Shown here piece by piece: positions 26,201-34,122 of a DNA stretch of 64,000 bases (its first letter is position 1; the number at the start of each line of letters is the position of its first letter). The notes below the pieces were generated by a model. That model made no database searches. It was not told the DNA's origin and was given only the letters and a program-made list of their open reading frames with translations. The stretch is from Asterias amurensis (taxonomy: Eukaryota > Echinodermata > Asteroidea > Forcipulatida > Asteriidae), in NCBI RefSeq assembly GCF_032118995.1, contig NC_092660.1, positions 21,122,001 to 21,186,000 on the forward strand. The letters run 5' to 3'. Position numbers and translations under genes: made by a program.

Positions 26201-26911
26201 CTCTTTAAAGTAAAACTTAAAGGTATAAATAGCCAAAATGATTAAAATGCCTAAATGCTGAAAATTACATAGAAACTTTGTATACATCTCCTCACTCCTC
26301 TATGATCAATTTCTGAACACCTACTCACCCCCCCCCCCTCCACTTGCATCAGTATTGATATTTTACTCAACTCCTTTGATACTATTTTCTTTCTAGTACA
26401 AATTATTTGTTTCTAAGATGAATACACGCCCGCACATATGCATGCATGTGACTTGCGTGTAGGACCAGTCAATGAGTGTAACTACAATATTTATTCTACT
26501 GCAAGTTTCATATTACCTTAGAAATATAACATCATTACGTTTTGTTTTGACCATTCTCTTTCTATGTCCATTCACATAAGGTGGCTAATGAGTGTGTTGG
26601 GTCACAGAGACAGCAAATGGTATATGATCAATGGAATCACCATGGTATTTGTATTCTTCTCGTGTCGCCTAGCAATCCTTCTACCCTACTACACTGTCGC
26701 ATATCAGGCCATCGGGAGAGCCGTCGCTGCCCTCCCAACTGTGCTTATCGTGGCTTGGATTCCTTGTGGATTTATAATGGACATTCTTAATCTCTACTGG
26801 TTCCGCAAGATGTTCAACGGAGCAAAAAATATGTTACTTGCTGAGCAGACAAAAGACAACAGCGATGACAGTGTTCAGAAGCGAATGACAAACCGAGTGA
26901 AAGGAGAATAA
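14058..26911 (+). CDS. TLC-domain multi-pass membrane protein, TLCD4 (TMEM56)-like, complete
   Basis: Six exons (14058-14269, 14623-14712, 19350-19408, 19822-19916, 23686-23759, 26581-26911) splice in phase to 861 nt, giving 286 residues, close to the vertebrate TLCD4 length. TM1 lies at about 28-47. The TLC domain starts at about 68 (WNTRMVSMFHA) and contains SGYMMAD (115-121), the family's His-His pair (FLHHIA, H140-H141), NIRILAECSTVFVNNRW (162-178), INGITMVFVFFSCRL and a C-terminal membrane segment ending MDILNLYWF. The tail is hydrophilic and basic. TLC proteins act in ER or plasma-membrane lipid handling; relatives TLCD1/2 affect membrane phospholipid composition, while TLCD4's reaction is not established. 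The ATG at 14058 is chosen because it opens the frame before TM1. Introns are full of repeats. Identity is from remembered family motifs; TLCD4 is preferred over other TLC members. Confidence 0.85.
14623..14712 (+). CDS. TLCD4-like exon 2
   Basis: Acceptor CTTCTTTCACAG, donor GTAAGT. The exon completes Arg71 and encodes MVSMFHASIVSIISVY, matching the conserved start of the TLC domain. Confidence 0.85.
14780..16099. mobile_element. ACGTC-rich DNA element with terminal inverted repeats, TA-flanked
   Basis: The left end is TCCCAACAGGCACACGACGT and the right end, read inward, TCCCAGCAAGCACAAGATGT; TA lies on both sides. Both subterminal parts are full of GACGTC words (ACGTCATATTATGGTCAGC type at left, CAACGTCGGTTTGTGGTCGG type at right, the latter twice). 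There is no transposase. It lies in intron 2 of the TLCD4-like gene. Confidence 0.75.
16108..17920 (-). mobile_element. Decayed jockey/CR1-type LINE, minus strand, interrupted
   Basis: The 5' part (17735-17920) encodes GVPQGSVLGPLLFN and FADK, a reverse transcriptase B/C region whose second Asp is changed to Lys. It resumes at about 17205 with LTDWSDVNEITFNVSKTKVL and continues with several stops through PPILEYALPAWHP and SHRVPRFWDTIPPV to a tail CAAATAAAAAATAATAATAA (16108-16130). The gap between the parts holds a palindromic insertion. It lies in intron 2 of the TLCD4-like gene. Confidence 0.75.
17205..17735. mobile_element. Palindromic insertion within the LINE remnant
   Basis: It contains two inverted-repeat systems: ATTCATAAATACCTA (17208) against TAGGTATTTATGAATT (17560), and a near-perfect hairpin at about 17592-17712 (AAACCCGCCGAGGCC against GGCCTCGTTGGGTTT). 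The flanking LINE reading frame makes sense only when this block is left out. The exact ends are uncertain. Confidence 0.5.
17921..19349. other. Intron 2 of TLCD4-like gene, 3' part
   Basis: AT-rich intronic sequence with a family C foldback fragment at about 18005-18080. Short ORFs at 18243-18699 have no family resemblance. Confidence 0.5.
19350..19408 (+). CDS. TLCD4-like exon 3 (59 nt)
   Basis: Acceptor TTACATTCAG, donor GTACAG. It encodes GTSDLSRINVCIISGYMMA, the segment that aligns with the SGY(L/M)-x-D element of TLC proteins. Confidence 0.82.
19822..19916 (+). CDS. TLCD4-like exon 4, carries the His-His pair
   Basis: Acceptor TTTTTCCCCCCAG, donor GTAAGT. It completes Asp121 and encodes a membrane segment followed by FLHHIAVLYP, the conserved TLC HH site. 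Confidence 0.87.
20513..20835 (-). mobile_element. 5'-truncated LINE 3' end with (AATG)n tail, inside a foldback element
   Basis: Read on the minus strand it ends in an (AATG)n tail (plus-strand ATTC repeats at 20515-20543). A decayed frame just before it contains the GPKLWNSL-type C-terminus of CR1/L2 LINEs. The foldback element is interrupted exactly here: GGGATACAC before and AGTGAAAAGACTGGTCTTTG after belong together in other copies. Confidence 0.6.
20515..20543. repeat. (ATTC)n microsatellite
   Basis: Seven tetranucleotide units forming the tail of the minus-strand LINE end at 20513-20835. Confidence 0.9.
20820..21640 (-). mobile_element. Decayed LINE reverse transcriptase C-terminal fragment
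   Basis: The minus-strand frames hold PEMKLLGVTFSCKLEWKIHL and then scattered stop- and frameshift-broken segments (LDKIQRRACRLI) of the LINE region that follows the RT. No full ORF remains. It lies in intron 4 of the TLCD4-like gene. Its edge at 20830-20880 adjoins the displaced end of a foldback element. Confidence 0.7.
21722..21815 (+). mobile_element. SINE fragment (B box only)
   Basis: GGCCACGGTTCGAATCCCAT is a consensus RNA polymerase III B box. Its A-box side is missing. Confidence 0.45.
21895..23007. mobile_element. Foldback element, family E, split by a LINE insertion
   Basis: The left end is TTAAAGGAACGTTACAGAAT and the right end ATTCTGTAATGTTCCTTTAA, with TTAA on both sides. The CR1-type fragment 22240-22985 lies between them. 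The interior GATGGCCGAACGATCTC recalls the other TTAA families. Confidence 0.78.
22240..22985 (-). mobile_element. CR1-type LINE remnant (RT 3' end), inserted in a foldback element
   Basis: On the minus strand one frame reads YRLQRLQNRADRIVF, then LLNSLHWLPIDKRIKFK and YIYKALNDLSPVYL, the classic post-RT region of CR1-group LINEs. Upstream (22786-22975) the frame shifts but still shows TIKNLGVTFDTAMTM. It is flanked by the two halves of a TTAAAGGAACGTTACAG foldback element. Confidence 0.85.
23130..23285. repeat. Tandem repeat, about five units of 30 bp
   Basis: CACACAGTTTGATATCTACACACTTAG-type units with drift, in intron 4 of the TLCD4-like gene. Confidence 0.8.
23335..23660 (+). mobile_element. 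tRNA-derived SINE
   Basis: It starts with a tRNA Ser/Leu-like head: A box GTGGCCGAGTGGTCTA and B box GGGTTTGATTCCC spaced as in a tRNA, followed by a non-tRNA body (CCCTTAAGCGAGGCACTTAA) and an A-rich end. The head cannot form a mature acceptor stem, so it is a SINE and not a tRNA gene. It ends about 25 bp before TLCD4-like exon 5. Confidence 0.7.
23686..23759 (+). CDS. TLCD4-like exon 5
   Basis: Acceptor CTAACCCTGCAG, donor GTGAGT. It encodes VFGVLTYFTNIRILAECS and FVNN. A tRNA-derived SINE ends about 25 bp upstream of the acceptor, so the branch point must lie inside or next to SINE sequence. Confidence 0.87.
23942..24190 (-). mobile_element. Probable LINE 3' end, minus strand
   Basis: On the minus strand it ends GCCAAATAAATAATAATAAT, with AT-rich 3' UTR-like sequence before it. 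No coding part remains. Confidence 0.4.
24245..24575. mobile_element. Foldback element with TGACGTCA in both arms
   Basis: TGACGTCAATCGAGGCAGAC and AAAGTACATGTACG at left pair with GTCTGCCTCGATTGACGTCA and CGTACATGTACTTTGCA at right, around a core CAGCAATACACCTGGTCGGC. A relative lies at 44490-45005. Confidence 0.75.
25226..25737. mobile_element. Non-autonomous DNA element with about 55-bp terminal inverted repeats
   Basis: The left end AGGGAGGCCGTCTAACTAAC and CCCCCATTTGCCGCCGTAAA is mirrored by TTTACGGCGGCAAATGGGGG and GACGGCCTCCCT at the right. About 510 bp, non-coding, in intron 5 of the TLCD4-like gene. Confidence 0.8.
25738..26580. other. Intron 5 of TLCD4-like gene, 3' part
   Basis: AT-rich with a C-run at about 26329-26338. 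Nothing else is recognised. Confidence 0.5.
26581..26911 (+). CDS. TLCD4-like exon 6, C-terminal half of TLC domain
   Basis: The acceptor is CATTCACATAAG, with a weaker pyrimidine tract than its neighbours. It completes Arg177 and encodes 109 residues with two or three membrane helices, then a charged tail to TAA. The in-frame ATG at 26564 is upstream of the splice site and is not the start. Confidence 0.85.
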
Positions 26912-27013
26912 CTTCAATCGTGAGACATTGTTTCTTCTGATTTTGTAATGAATGATAATTGTTGGTATTTCACGTGAAAGTGATGATGCTTTTTTAAATG
27001 TTTGAAGTGCTCG

Positions 27014-28333
27014 AAAGTGCCGAGCGCTGTGATTGGTTAAGCATAACTGTGTAAAGCTATGGTTGGTAAACTTCACTTCGGAGCGCTGTGTTTGGTGTAG
27101 CTTCACTGCAGGGCGCTGTTATTGGTGAAGCTTCACTGCAGACCGTTGTGATTGGTGAAGCTTCACTGCAGACTGCTGTGTTTGGTGAAGCTTCACTGCA
27201 TGCAGGGCACTGTGATTGGTGTAGCTTCAATGCAGACCGCTGTGATTGGTGAAGCTTACCTGCAGAGCGCTGTGATTGGTGAAGCTTCACTGCAGAGTGC
27301 TGTGATTGGTGAAGCTTCACTGCAGAGCACTGTAATTGGTTTAGCTTCCCTGCAGGACGCTTCTATTGGTAAAGCTTCACTGCAGACCGCTGTGATTGGT
27401 TGAGCTTCACTGCATGCAGAGTGCTGTGATTGGTGAAGCTTCACTGCAGACTGTGTGATTGGTGAAGCTTCACTGCAGACCGCTGTGATTGGTGAAGCTT
27501 CACTGCATGCAGGGCACTGTGATTGGTGAAGCTTCACTGCAGACCGCTGTGATTGGTGAAGCTTCACTGCAGACCGCTGTGATTGTTGAAGCTTCACTGC
27601 ATGCAAATTGCTGTGATTGGTGAAGCTTCACTGCAGACCGCTGTGATTGGTGAAGCTTCACTGCATGCAGAGCGCTGTGATTGGTGAAGCTTCACTGCAG
27701 ACCGCTGTGATTGGTGAAGCTTAACTGCATGCAGAGCGCTGTGATTGGTGAAGCTTCACTGCAGAGCGCTGTGATGTGTGAAGCCTCACTGCAGACCGCT
27801 GTGATTGGTGACGCTTCACTGCAAAGCACTGTGATTGGTGAAGCTTCACTGCAGAGCACTGTGATTCATGAAGCTTCACTGCAGAGCGCTGTGATTGGTG
27901 AAGCTTCACTGCAGAGCATTCTGATTGGTGAAGTTTCACTGCAGAGCGCTCTGATTGGTGGAGCGCTGTGATTGGTGAGGCCATACTGCAGAGCGTTGCG
28001 ATTGGTGAGGTAATACTGCGGAGCGCTGTGATTGGTGAGGCCACACTGCGGAGCGCTGCGATTGGTGAGGCCATTCTGCGGAGAGTTGCGATTGGTGAGG
28101 TAATACTGCGGAGAATTGCGATTGGTGAGGTATTACTGCGGATCGCTATGATTGGTGTAGCTTCACTGCGGAGGGCTGTGATTAGTGAGGCCATTCTGCG
28201 GAGAGCTTTGATTGGTGAGGCCATTCTGCGGAGCGCAGTGATTTTTGAGGCCATACTGCGGAGAGTTGCGATTGGTGAGGCCATTTTGTGGAGCGGTGTG
28301 ATTGGTGAGGCCATACTGCGGAGCCATTGTGAT
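27014..28333. repeat. Minisatellite, about 42 units of 30-34 bp, CCAAT-box bearing
   Basis: The unit is GTGATTGGTGAAGCTTCACT plus GCAGACCGCT, with some units carrying an extra TGCA. Nearly every unit has ATTGGT, the reverse complement of an ACCAAT box, and AAGCTTCACTGCAG. From about 27960 the unit changes to GATTGGTGAGGCCATACTGC, a second subfamily. The array starts about 100 bp after the TLCD4-like stop codon. Long ORFs on both strands are by-products of a unit length divisible by three. Confidence 0.92.
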
Positions 28334-28609
28334 AGCACTTTGATGATTATACCTCTAGCATCAAATCGTTCTAAGAATTGAATTCTTTATCAGATTTACT
28401 TATCCTCGTACTGCCTATATTTTTCATATTCATCCACTTTTCATATATCAAACTCAGAGCTGGCAAATTGTGTGGGCTGACAACCAAATTTTACTTATCA
28501 ACAGTTTGGTGCAGATATAGGGAAGATACTGACCTCTGGATGGAAAATTTCCATCCATCCAAGTTAAAAGTTTTACCCAGCCCGTTATTGCCCATATTCA
28601 TAAAGCTGC

Positions 28610-28977
28610 TTAAAGGGAAGGTACACGTTTGGTAATTCAAAACAAACATTAACTTAAAAACTGACTTGGTAATGAGCATTGGGGAGCTGTTGATAGTGTA
28701 AAACATTGTGAGAAACGGTTCCCTCTGAAGTAGCATAGATTTTGAGAAAGAAGTAATTTCTCACTAAAATTATGAAAGACTTCTAGCTAGAAGTCTTTTA
28801 TTCCTATCTGAAAGCACACAAATTAGTCCAACAAGGGCGTTTTTTCTCTCATCATTTTCTGGCAACTTCAACGACTAATTTAGCTCAAATGTTCACAGAC
28901 TTGTTATTTTATGCTTATGTTGGGATACACCAAGTGAGAAGACCGGGCTTTGACATTTACCAAACACGTACCTATCC
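28610..28977. mobile_element. Full foldback element, family B'
   Basis: The arms are TTAAAGGGAAGGTACACGTT and AACACGTACCTATCCTTTAA; TTAA is present on both sides. The centre has ACTTCTAGCTAGAAGTCTTT. The interior is related to family B. Confidence 0.82.
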
Positions 28978-29471
28978 TTTAAGCTCTTTGAAAACAATAC
29001 CATCAATTGGGCTTTTTTTTTAAGTACATGTACTTAATAAAAGTACACTTTTTCGTACACATTATTACATTGTTAGGTTTCCACCATTGAACTAATACTG
29101 ATGATGTTAGCGCTACAGCTTCCATTTACCAGTGTATGCAGTGACAACCAATATTTATCAGATAATAATTAATATAAAATATTTCTCTAGATTTTTAAAA
29201 GTTAAATTTTGACTTGATTTTCAATAACGAATGAACCTTAAGTCGAACATGTGTAGTTGAAGTGACAGTTCATTTTATTCATTAACAATATAATGCAAAC
29301 TAAATATAAAATTTACTAAAGATAACTATTTTTTTATTACATTCAGGTGCCTTTATATACAATCTTAACTGTCATCGATTTAATCTAGGCCTAATGTCTT
29401 TGCCTTTGTGCTCCTTATAAGAATGTCTTACATAAAGATTAACAAATATAATGTGAAATTGTCACAAAACA

Positions 29472-29862
29472 CATTAAAGGCAGTAGACACTATGGGTAAT
29501 TGTCAAAGACTAGCCTTCACAGTTGGTGTATCTCAACATATGCATAAAATAACAAACCTGTGAAAATTTGAGCTCAATCGGTCATCGAAGTTGTGAGATA
29601 ATAATCATAGAAAATTAACCCTTGTCACACAAAGTTGTGTGCGTTTAGATGATTGATTTCGAGCCCTCAAGTTCTAAATCTGAGGTCTCGAAATCAAATT
29701 CGTGGAAAATTATTTCTGCCTTGAAAACTATGGCGCTTCAGAGGAAGCCGTTTCTCACATTGTTTTGTACTATCAACCTCTCCCCATTACTCGTAACCAG
29801 TAAAGGTTTTATGCCAATAACTATTTTGAGTAATTACCAATAGTGTCCACTGCCTTTCAGAC
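29472..29862. mobile_element. Full foldback element, family B
   Basis: The arms are TTAAAGGCAGTAGACACTAT and AATAGTGTCCACTGCCTTT. The centre is a hairpin, TTTCGAGCCCTCAAG against TGAGGTCTCGAAATCAA. It shares its interior (TTTGAGCTCAATCGGTCATC) with families B' and D. Confidence 0.82.
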
Positions 29863-30583
29863 ATGTAGGTACTAATCTTGAACTCAAAGTAAGTTTTGAA
29901 ACTTTGCATGGTGGGAGTGTAACTAGGTAAGGTTTGTGGTTTGTGAGCCGCGTTGGGTCTGAAAAGAAACTGTTGGTTGACAACTCATTGTTCAATCAGT
30001 ATGCTCAAATCTTCCCCTAAAGATGATCAGAACATATCGATCTAGACATTGAGTTGTTAACCATCGGTTCGTTTAGAACCAACAACACGAAAACAATTTA
30101 AACATGGTTCTACTGCAGACCTTACTTATCTTGAGCTATTTAATACCTTTTTCTTTTCGCGTAGAAAAGAAAAATCTGTTTGTTTTTAAAGGCTGTGCAT
30201 TTACAATCAATTTACTATGTAAAACAGCTGCTAAACTTCAATTTGGTTGTAACTTTTTAAAACAAATAAATGCAAACCCTTTGCTTTTGAGTTGCTACTT
30301 CAATGAAAACTGGCACAGGAATTTATTTATTCAACTTTTGACTTTATATTACTGGGTCAAATGTGGCAATTTAAATTCATTTAGGAACTTTGCAAAAGCC
30401 CCCACAGCAAAATCCCAGGGCACTACTGCAATTGATGTTGGTACCCTGGGTTATTTTGAGGCCTGCTTGTAGATAAATTCGTTCACATACATGTACATGT
30501 TGTAACTTTATACCCAGTGTTTCCGCCATTACTTGGATGGAAATGCATCCAGTGTTATTTATTTCATCACAGCCTTTACAGAC

Positions 30584-30962
30584 ATTAAAGCCATTGGACC
30601 CTTTCGGTACAGAAAAAAAAAAAAAAGTTCACAGATTTACAAATATTATACAGGGTTTACAGAAGGTAGTGGTGAAATACTTCTCTTGAAATATTATTCC
30701 ATGAAATGCTTTACTTTTTGAGAAAACAGTAAAACAATATCAATTCTCGTTAACGAGAATTACAGATTTATTTTAAACACATGTCATGACACAGCGAAAC
30801 GCGAGGATACAAGGGTGGGTTTTCCCATTATTTTCTCCCGACTCCGATGACCAATTGAGCCAAAATTTTCACAGGTTTGTTATTTGATATAGAAGTTGTG
30901 ATACACGAAGTGTGGGCCTTGGACAATACTGTTTACCGAAAGGGTCCAATGGCTTTAATTGA
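30584..30962. mobile_element. Foldback element, family D
   Basis: The arms are TTAAAGCCATTGGACCCTTT and AAAGGGTCCAATGGCTTTAA, with TTAA on both sides. The centre is AATTCTCGTTAACGAGAATT. The right-hand interior (CTCCCGACTCCGATGACCAA) is shared with families B and B'. Confidence 0.82.
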
Positions 30963-31484
30963 TGATGATGCAAAAATTAAACAAAATGGTTTCATGATAC
31001 ATGTATGTGTACTTCATGTAGATGAAATGCATCCCTGTAAAGGCAGATACAACAGTTGCAGGTTGTTTTTATTTCTGTCAGTTAGCACGGGTCTTTACTT
31101 TTTCAGGTTTAGGATATCGTATTAGTGCAAATTTAAATTATTGGTACAATTATAAATATTTATGCCAAAAATAGTTCATAGCCAGACGTTTTTACCCCTA
31201 GCAGAATCTTTCTGTATAGGATAATGCTTGAGGTGCACACCAATAGTGTCCAGTGTCTTTGAGAACTGCTTAAATGACTGTTGAGGTTAACTATAAAAAA
31301 AATAACACCTCGGCTAAGTAATAGTTTAACAAATGTAGCTGTTCACTTGTAGATTAAGTTCTAATTACAATTTTGTAATACTAAGCTGTGTTAAAAACAA
31401 AATGTGATTTATGGCGTCCTTGAAGTTATTTACTTCATTCTTTTACTCTATCTTGACAGTTTCACCTGTTTGCACAATGGGTAA

Positions 31485-31680
31485 ATAGTATACACATATT
31501 GACTGGCAATGAGGTAACTAGTGTACTTCTATTCCCCCGAAGTACTTTGAGTGATCAGAAGAGCGACCTATTTCCCGAGGCCAAAGGCCAAGGGAAATGG
31601 GTCGCTCTTCTGGTCACAGGCCCGATGGGGAATAGACGTACACTAGTTATCGAGTTATGTCAGTCAATATGTGTTTTATA
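31485..31680. repeat. Long hairpin, about 190 bp
   Basis: CATATTGACTGGCAATGAGG and ACTAGTGTACTTCTATTCCC at left pair with GGGGAATAGACGTACACTAGT and CAGTCAATATGTG at right. The inner pair is AGAAGAGCGACCTATTTCCC with GGGAAATGGGTCGCTCTTCT. Confidence 0.8.
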
Positions 31681-31754
31681 ACACAGCTCAGTCTTAAAAT
31701 GTCAAATAAGAACAGAAAAGGGAATTTTGTAGTTTGTTCACGGTTCAAGTCAAG

Positions 31755-31764
31755 AGAGGGCGCT
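31755..31764 (+). promoter_or_regulatory. CTCF-like core AGAGGGCGCT
   Basis: The context is TCAAGAGAGGGCGCTGTAAC, between the TLCD4-like and CCDC152-like genes, which converge here. Motif match only. Confidence 0.35.
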
Positions 31765-31949
31765 GTAACCGCGGGCACTATTTGCAAAGACTAGTGCCCG
31801 CTCTGATACTATTCCCACAAAACACGCGCGCACGATCACTAGCCTATATTAGTTCATCCAATGTGACCGTTTTTCAGCCAACCAGAATACAGAATAAGCA
31901 AGAGGTGTGTTATAATTGTACCTATCGTGCCATTCGTGCAGAATAATGG

Positions 31950-32387
31950 AGCGATTTAACAATAGCATGATGGCGTCATAGGTTTGGATTAATTAAGGAT
32001 AAATGAACATTCAGGTCAAAACGTCAGGCTATTAGAACTATTTTTAGTACTTATAACATGGGTCATTTTGATTTGTAAGCAGTTCGTAACAGCTTATTCT
32101 AATGTTTTCATCAATATTGAAGAATTAGAAAAAAGAATGATTATTTGTAATAAGCATGTGTATTATATGTAAATCTTTCATATTTGCAAATAACTAAAAA
32201 GATTGACTTTAAAGATTGACTTAAAAGATTTGCTTTAAATAATTTTTGGATAAAACTGTATTCAGCTATATAATTTATTGATTACTTTTTAATTGAAACA
32301 TTGGACTAGAATTTGGTGTGGTGTGAATAATATTTTCTCTTCCATTGTCCATTAAAAATATATTATTTTACTTGGCTTATTGCTACA
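31950..32387. other. Intergenic AT-rich stretch
   Basis: No ORF, repeat or motif stands out before the 111-bp array. Confidence 0.5.
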
Positions 32388-33163
32388 ATCAGCTTCTTTC
32401 TTTCTTGTGGTTATATCAGTTCAAACTAGGAAACTATCACGAGATGGTTTAGTGAATTAACAGGAAACATTGCGTTGTGCCTTTCCTAAACCAACCTTCT
32501 TTCTTTCTTGTAGTCAGGTAGTTATATCAAGTCAAACTAGGAAACTATCACCAGGTGGATTAGTGAATTAACAGGAAACATTGCGTTGTGCCTTTCCTAA
32601 ACCAACCTTCTTTCTTTCTTGTAGTCAGGTAGTTATATCAAGTCAAACTAGGAAACTATCACCAGGTGGATTAGTGAATTAACAGGAAACATTGCGTTGT
32701 GCCTTTCCTAAACCAACCTTCTTTCTTTCTTGTAGTCAGGTAGTTATATCAAGTCAAACTAGGAAACTATCACCAGGTGGATTAGTGAATTAACAGGAAA
32801 CATTGCGTTGTGCCTTTCCTAAACCAACCTTCTTTCTTTCTTGTAGTCAGGTAGTTATATCAAGTCAAACTAGGAAACTATCACCAGGTGGATTAGTGAA
32901 TTAACAGGAAACATTGCGTTGTGCCTTTCCTAAACCAACCTTCTTTCTTTCTTGTAGTCAGGTAGTTATATCAAGTCAAACTAGGAAACTATCGCCAGGT
33001 GGATTAGTGAATTAACAGGAAACATTGCGTTGTGCCTTTCCTAAACCAACCTTCTTTCTTTCTTGTAGTCGGGTAGTTATATCAAGTCAAGCTAGGAAAC
33101 TATCACCAGGTGGATTAGTGAATTAACAGGAAACATTGCGTTGTGCCTTTCCTAAACCAACCT
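32388..33163. repeat. Tandem repeat, seven units of 111 bp
   Basis: Units contain TTCTTTCTTTCTTGTAGTCA, AACTAGGAAACTATCACCAG and ACATTGCGTTGTGCCTTTCC. The first unit is diverged; the other six are almost identical, which suggests recent expansion. Confidence 0.92.
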
Positions 33164-33437
33164 CTGTCAATGATTGGAGCATGTTTGTGGGTAGCAGGTT
33201 TGTCTATTGAGACTGAGGATTTTAAGAGAAGGATGAATCATATTGAGTGAGTAAGTGGATGACCCAGGCACAATTTAATTGAAAACATTGGGAGAACAAT
33301 GAGAAATTCACGATATATTACAGGGTCAACAAATGTACATGTATGCCATTGTGTATGTGGCTGACATTGGGAAAACCTCGCACCTGAGAAAGCCATACAG
33401 TCTCTACACGTGTATGAATGGCTACACCCCTACATGT

Positions 33438-33882
33438 ATGTTTCGACATCATGCCTATGTTTCGACATCATGCCTATGTTTCGACATCATGCCTATGTTT
33501 TGACATCATGCCTATGTTTTGACATCATGCCTATGTTTCAACATCATGCCTATGTTTCGACATCATGCCTATGTTTCAACATCATGCCTATGTTTCAACA
33601 TCATGCCTATTTTTCAACATCATGCCTATGTTTCGACATCATGCCTATGTTTTGACATCATGCCTATGTTTCAACATCACGCCTATGTTTCAACATCATG
33701 CCTATGTTTCAACATCATGCCTATGTTTCGACGTCCCGTCTTTGTTTCGACATCATGCCTATGTTTCGACATCATGCCTATGTTTCAACATTATGCCTAT
33801 GTTTCAACATCATGCCTATGTTTCAACATCATGCCTATGTTTCGGCGTCCCGTCTTTGTTTCGACATCAAGCCTATGTTTCT
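33438..33882. repeat. Minisatellite, about 23 units of 19 bp
   Basis: The unit is CGACATCATGCCTATGTTT with C/T changes at fixed positions. A variant CGACGTCCCGTCTTTGTTT appears twice, 114 bp (six units) apart, a sign of block duplication. Because 19 is not a multiple of three, all three forward frames stay open with a 57-bp period. Confidence 0.92.
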
Positions 33883-33999
33883 TAAACGTTTACTCACTCT
33901 AACCCTTTCCCAACCATATAAATCATCAGGTTGTAGTGGGACATACATCCAAAATCCAATACTAGTTAGTATTTTCCTTAACAATAAAGCGCTGGATTG

Positions 34000-34122
34000 T
34001 TAGAGTTTACGTTTACCACCTGTTGCTGATGAATGTTGGCTAAGCTTTCTCTTTAAGTCATTGACAGTTTGTTTTAGATGAGCAACTTCTCTTTCTGAAG
34101 CTGCCTGGGCATTCAACATTTT
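34000..34122 (-). CDS. CCDC152-like exon 8 and stop
   Basis: The acceptor is CTCCATTTCAG. 40 codons plus TAA, encoding the last coiled-coil helix (EREVAHLKQTVNDLKRKL) and a basic tail. Confidence 0.82.
   Translation of the reverse strand, partial: KMLNAQAASEREVAHLKQTVNDLKRKLSQHSSATGGKRKL

Noticed and set aside
27721-28338. 205-codon ORF on the minus strand and several similar ORFs on both strands
   Set aside because: They are by-products of the 30-bp minisatellite, whose unit length keeps frames open; no domain and low-complexity composition.
30104-30472. 122-codon hydrophobic ORF
   Set aside because: No recognisable domain, AT-rich codon use like the surroundings, and no splice or promoter context.
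33410-34003. Three overlapping plus-strand ORFs of 81-127 codons
   Set aside because: They arise from the 19-bp minisatellite, read in three frames with the same repeating peptide.
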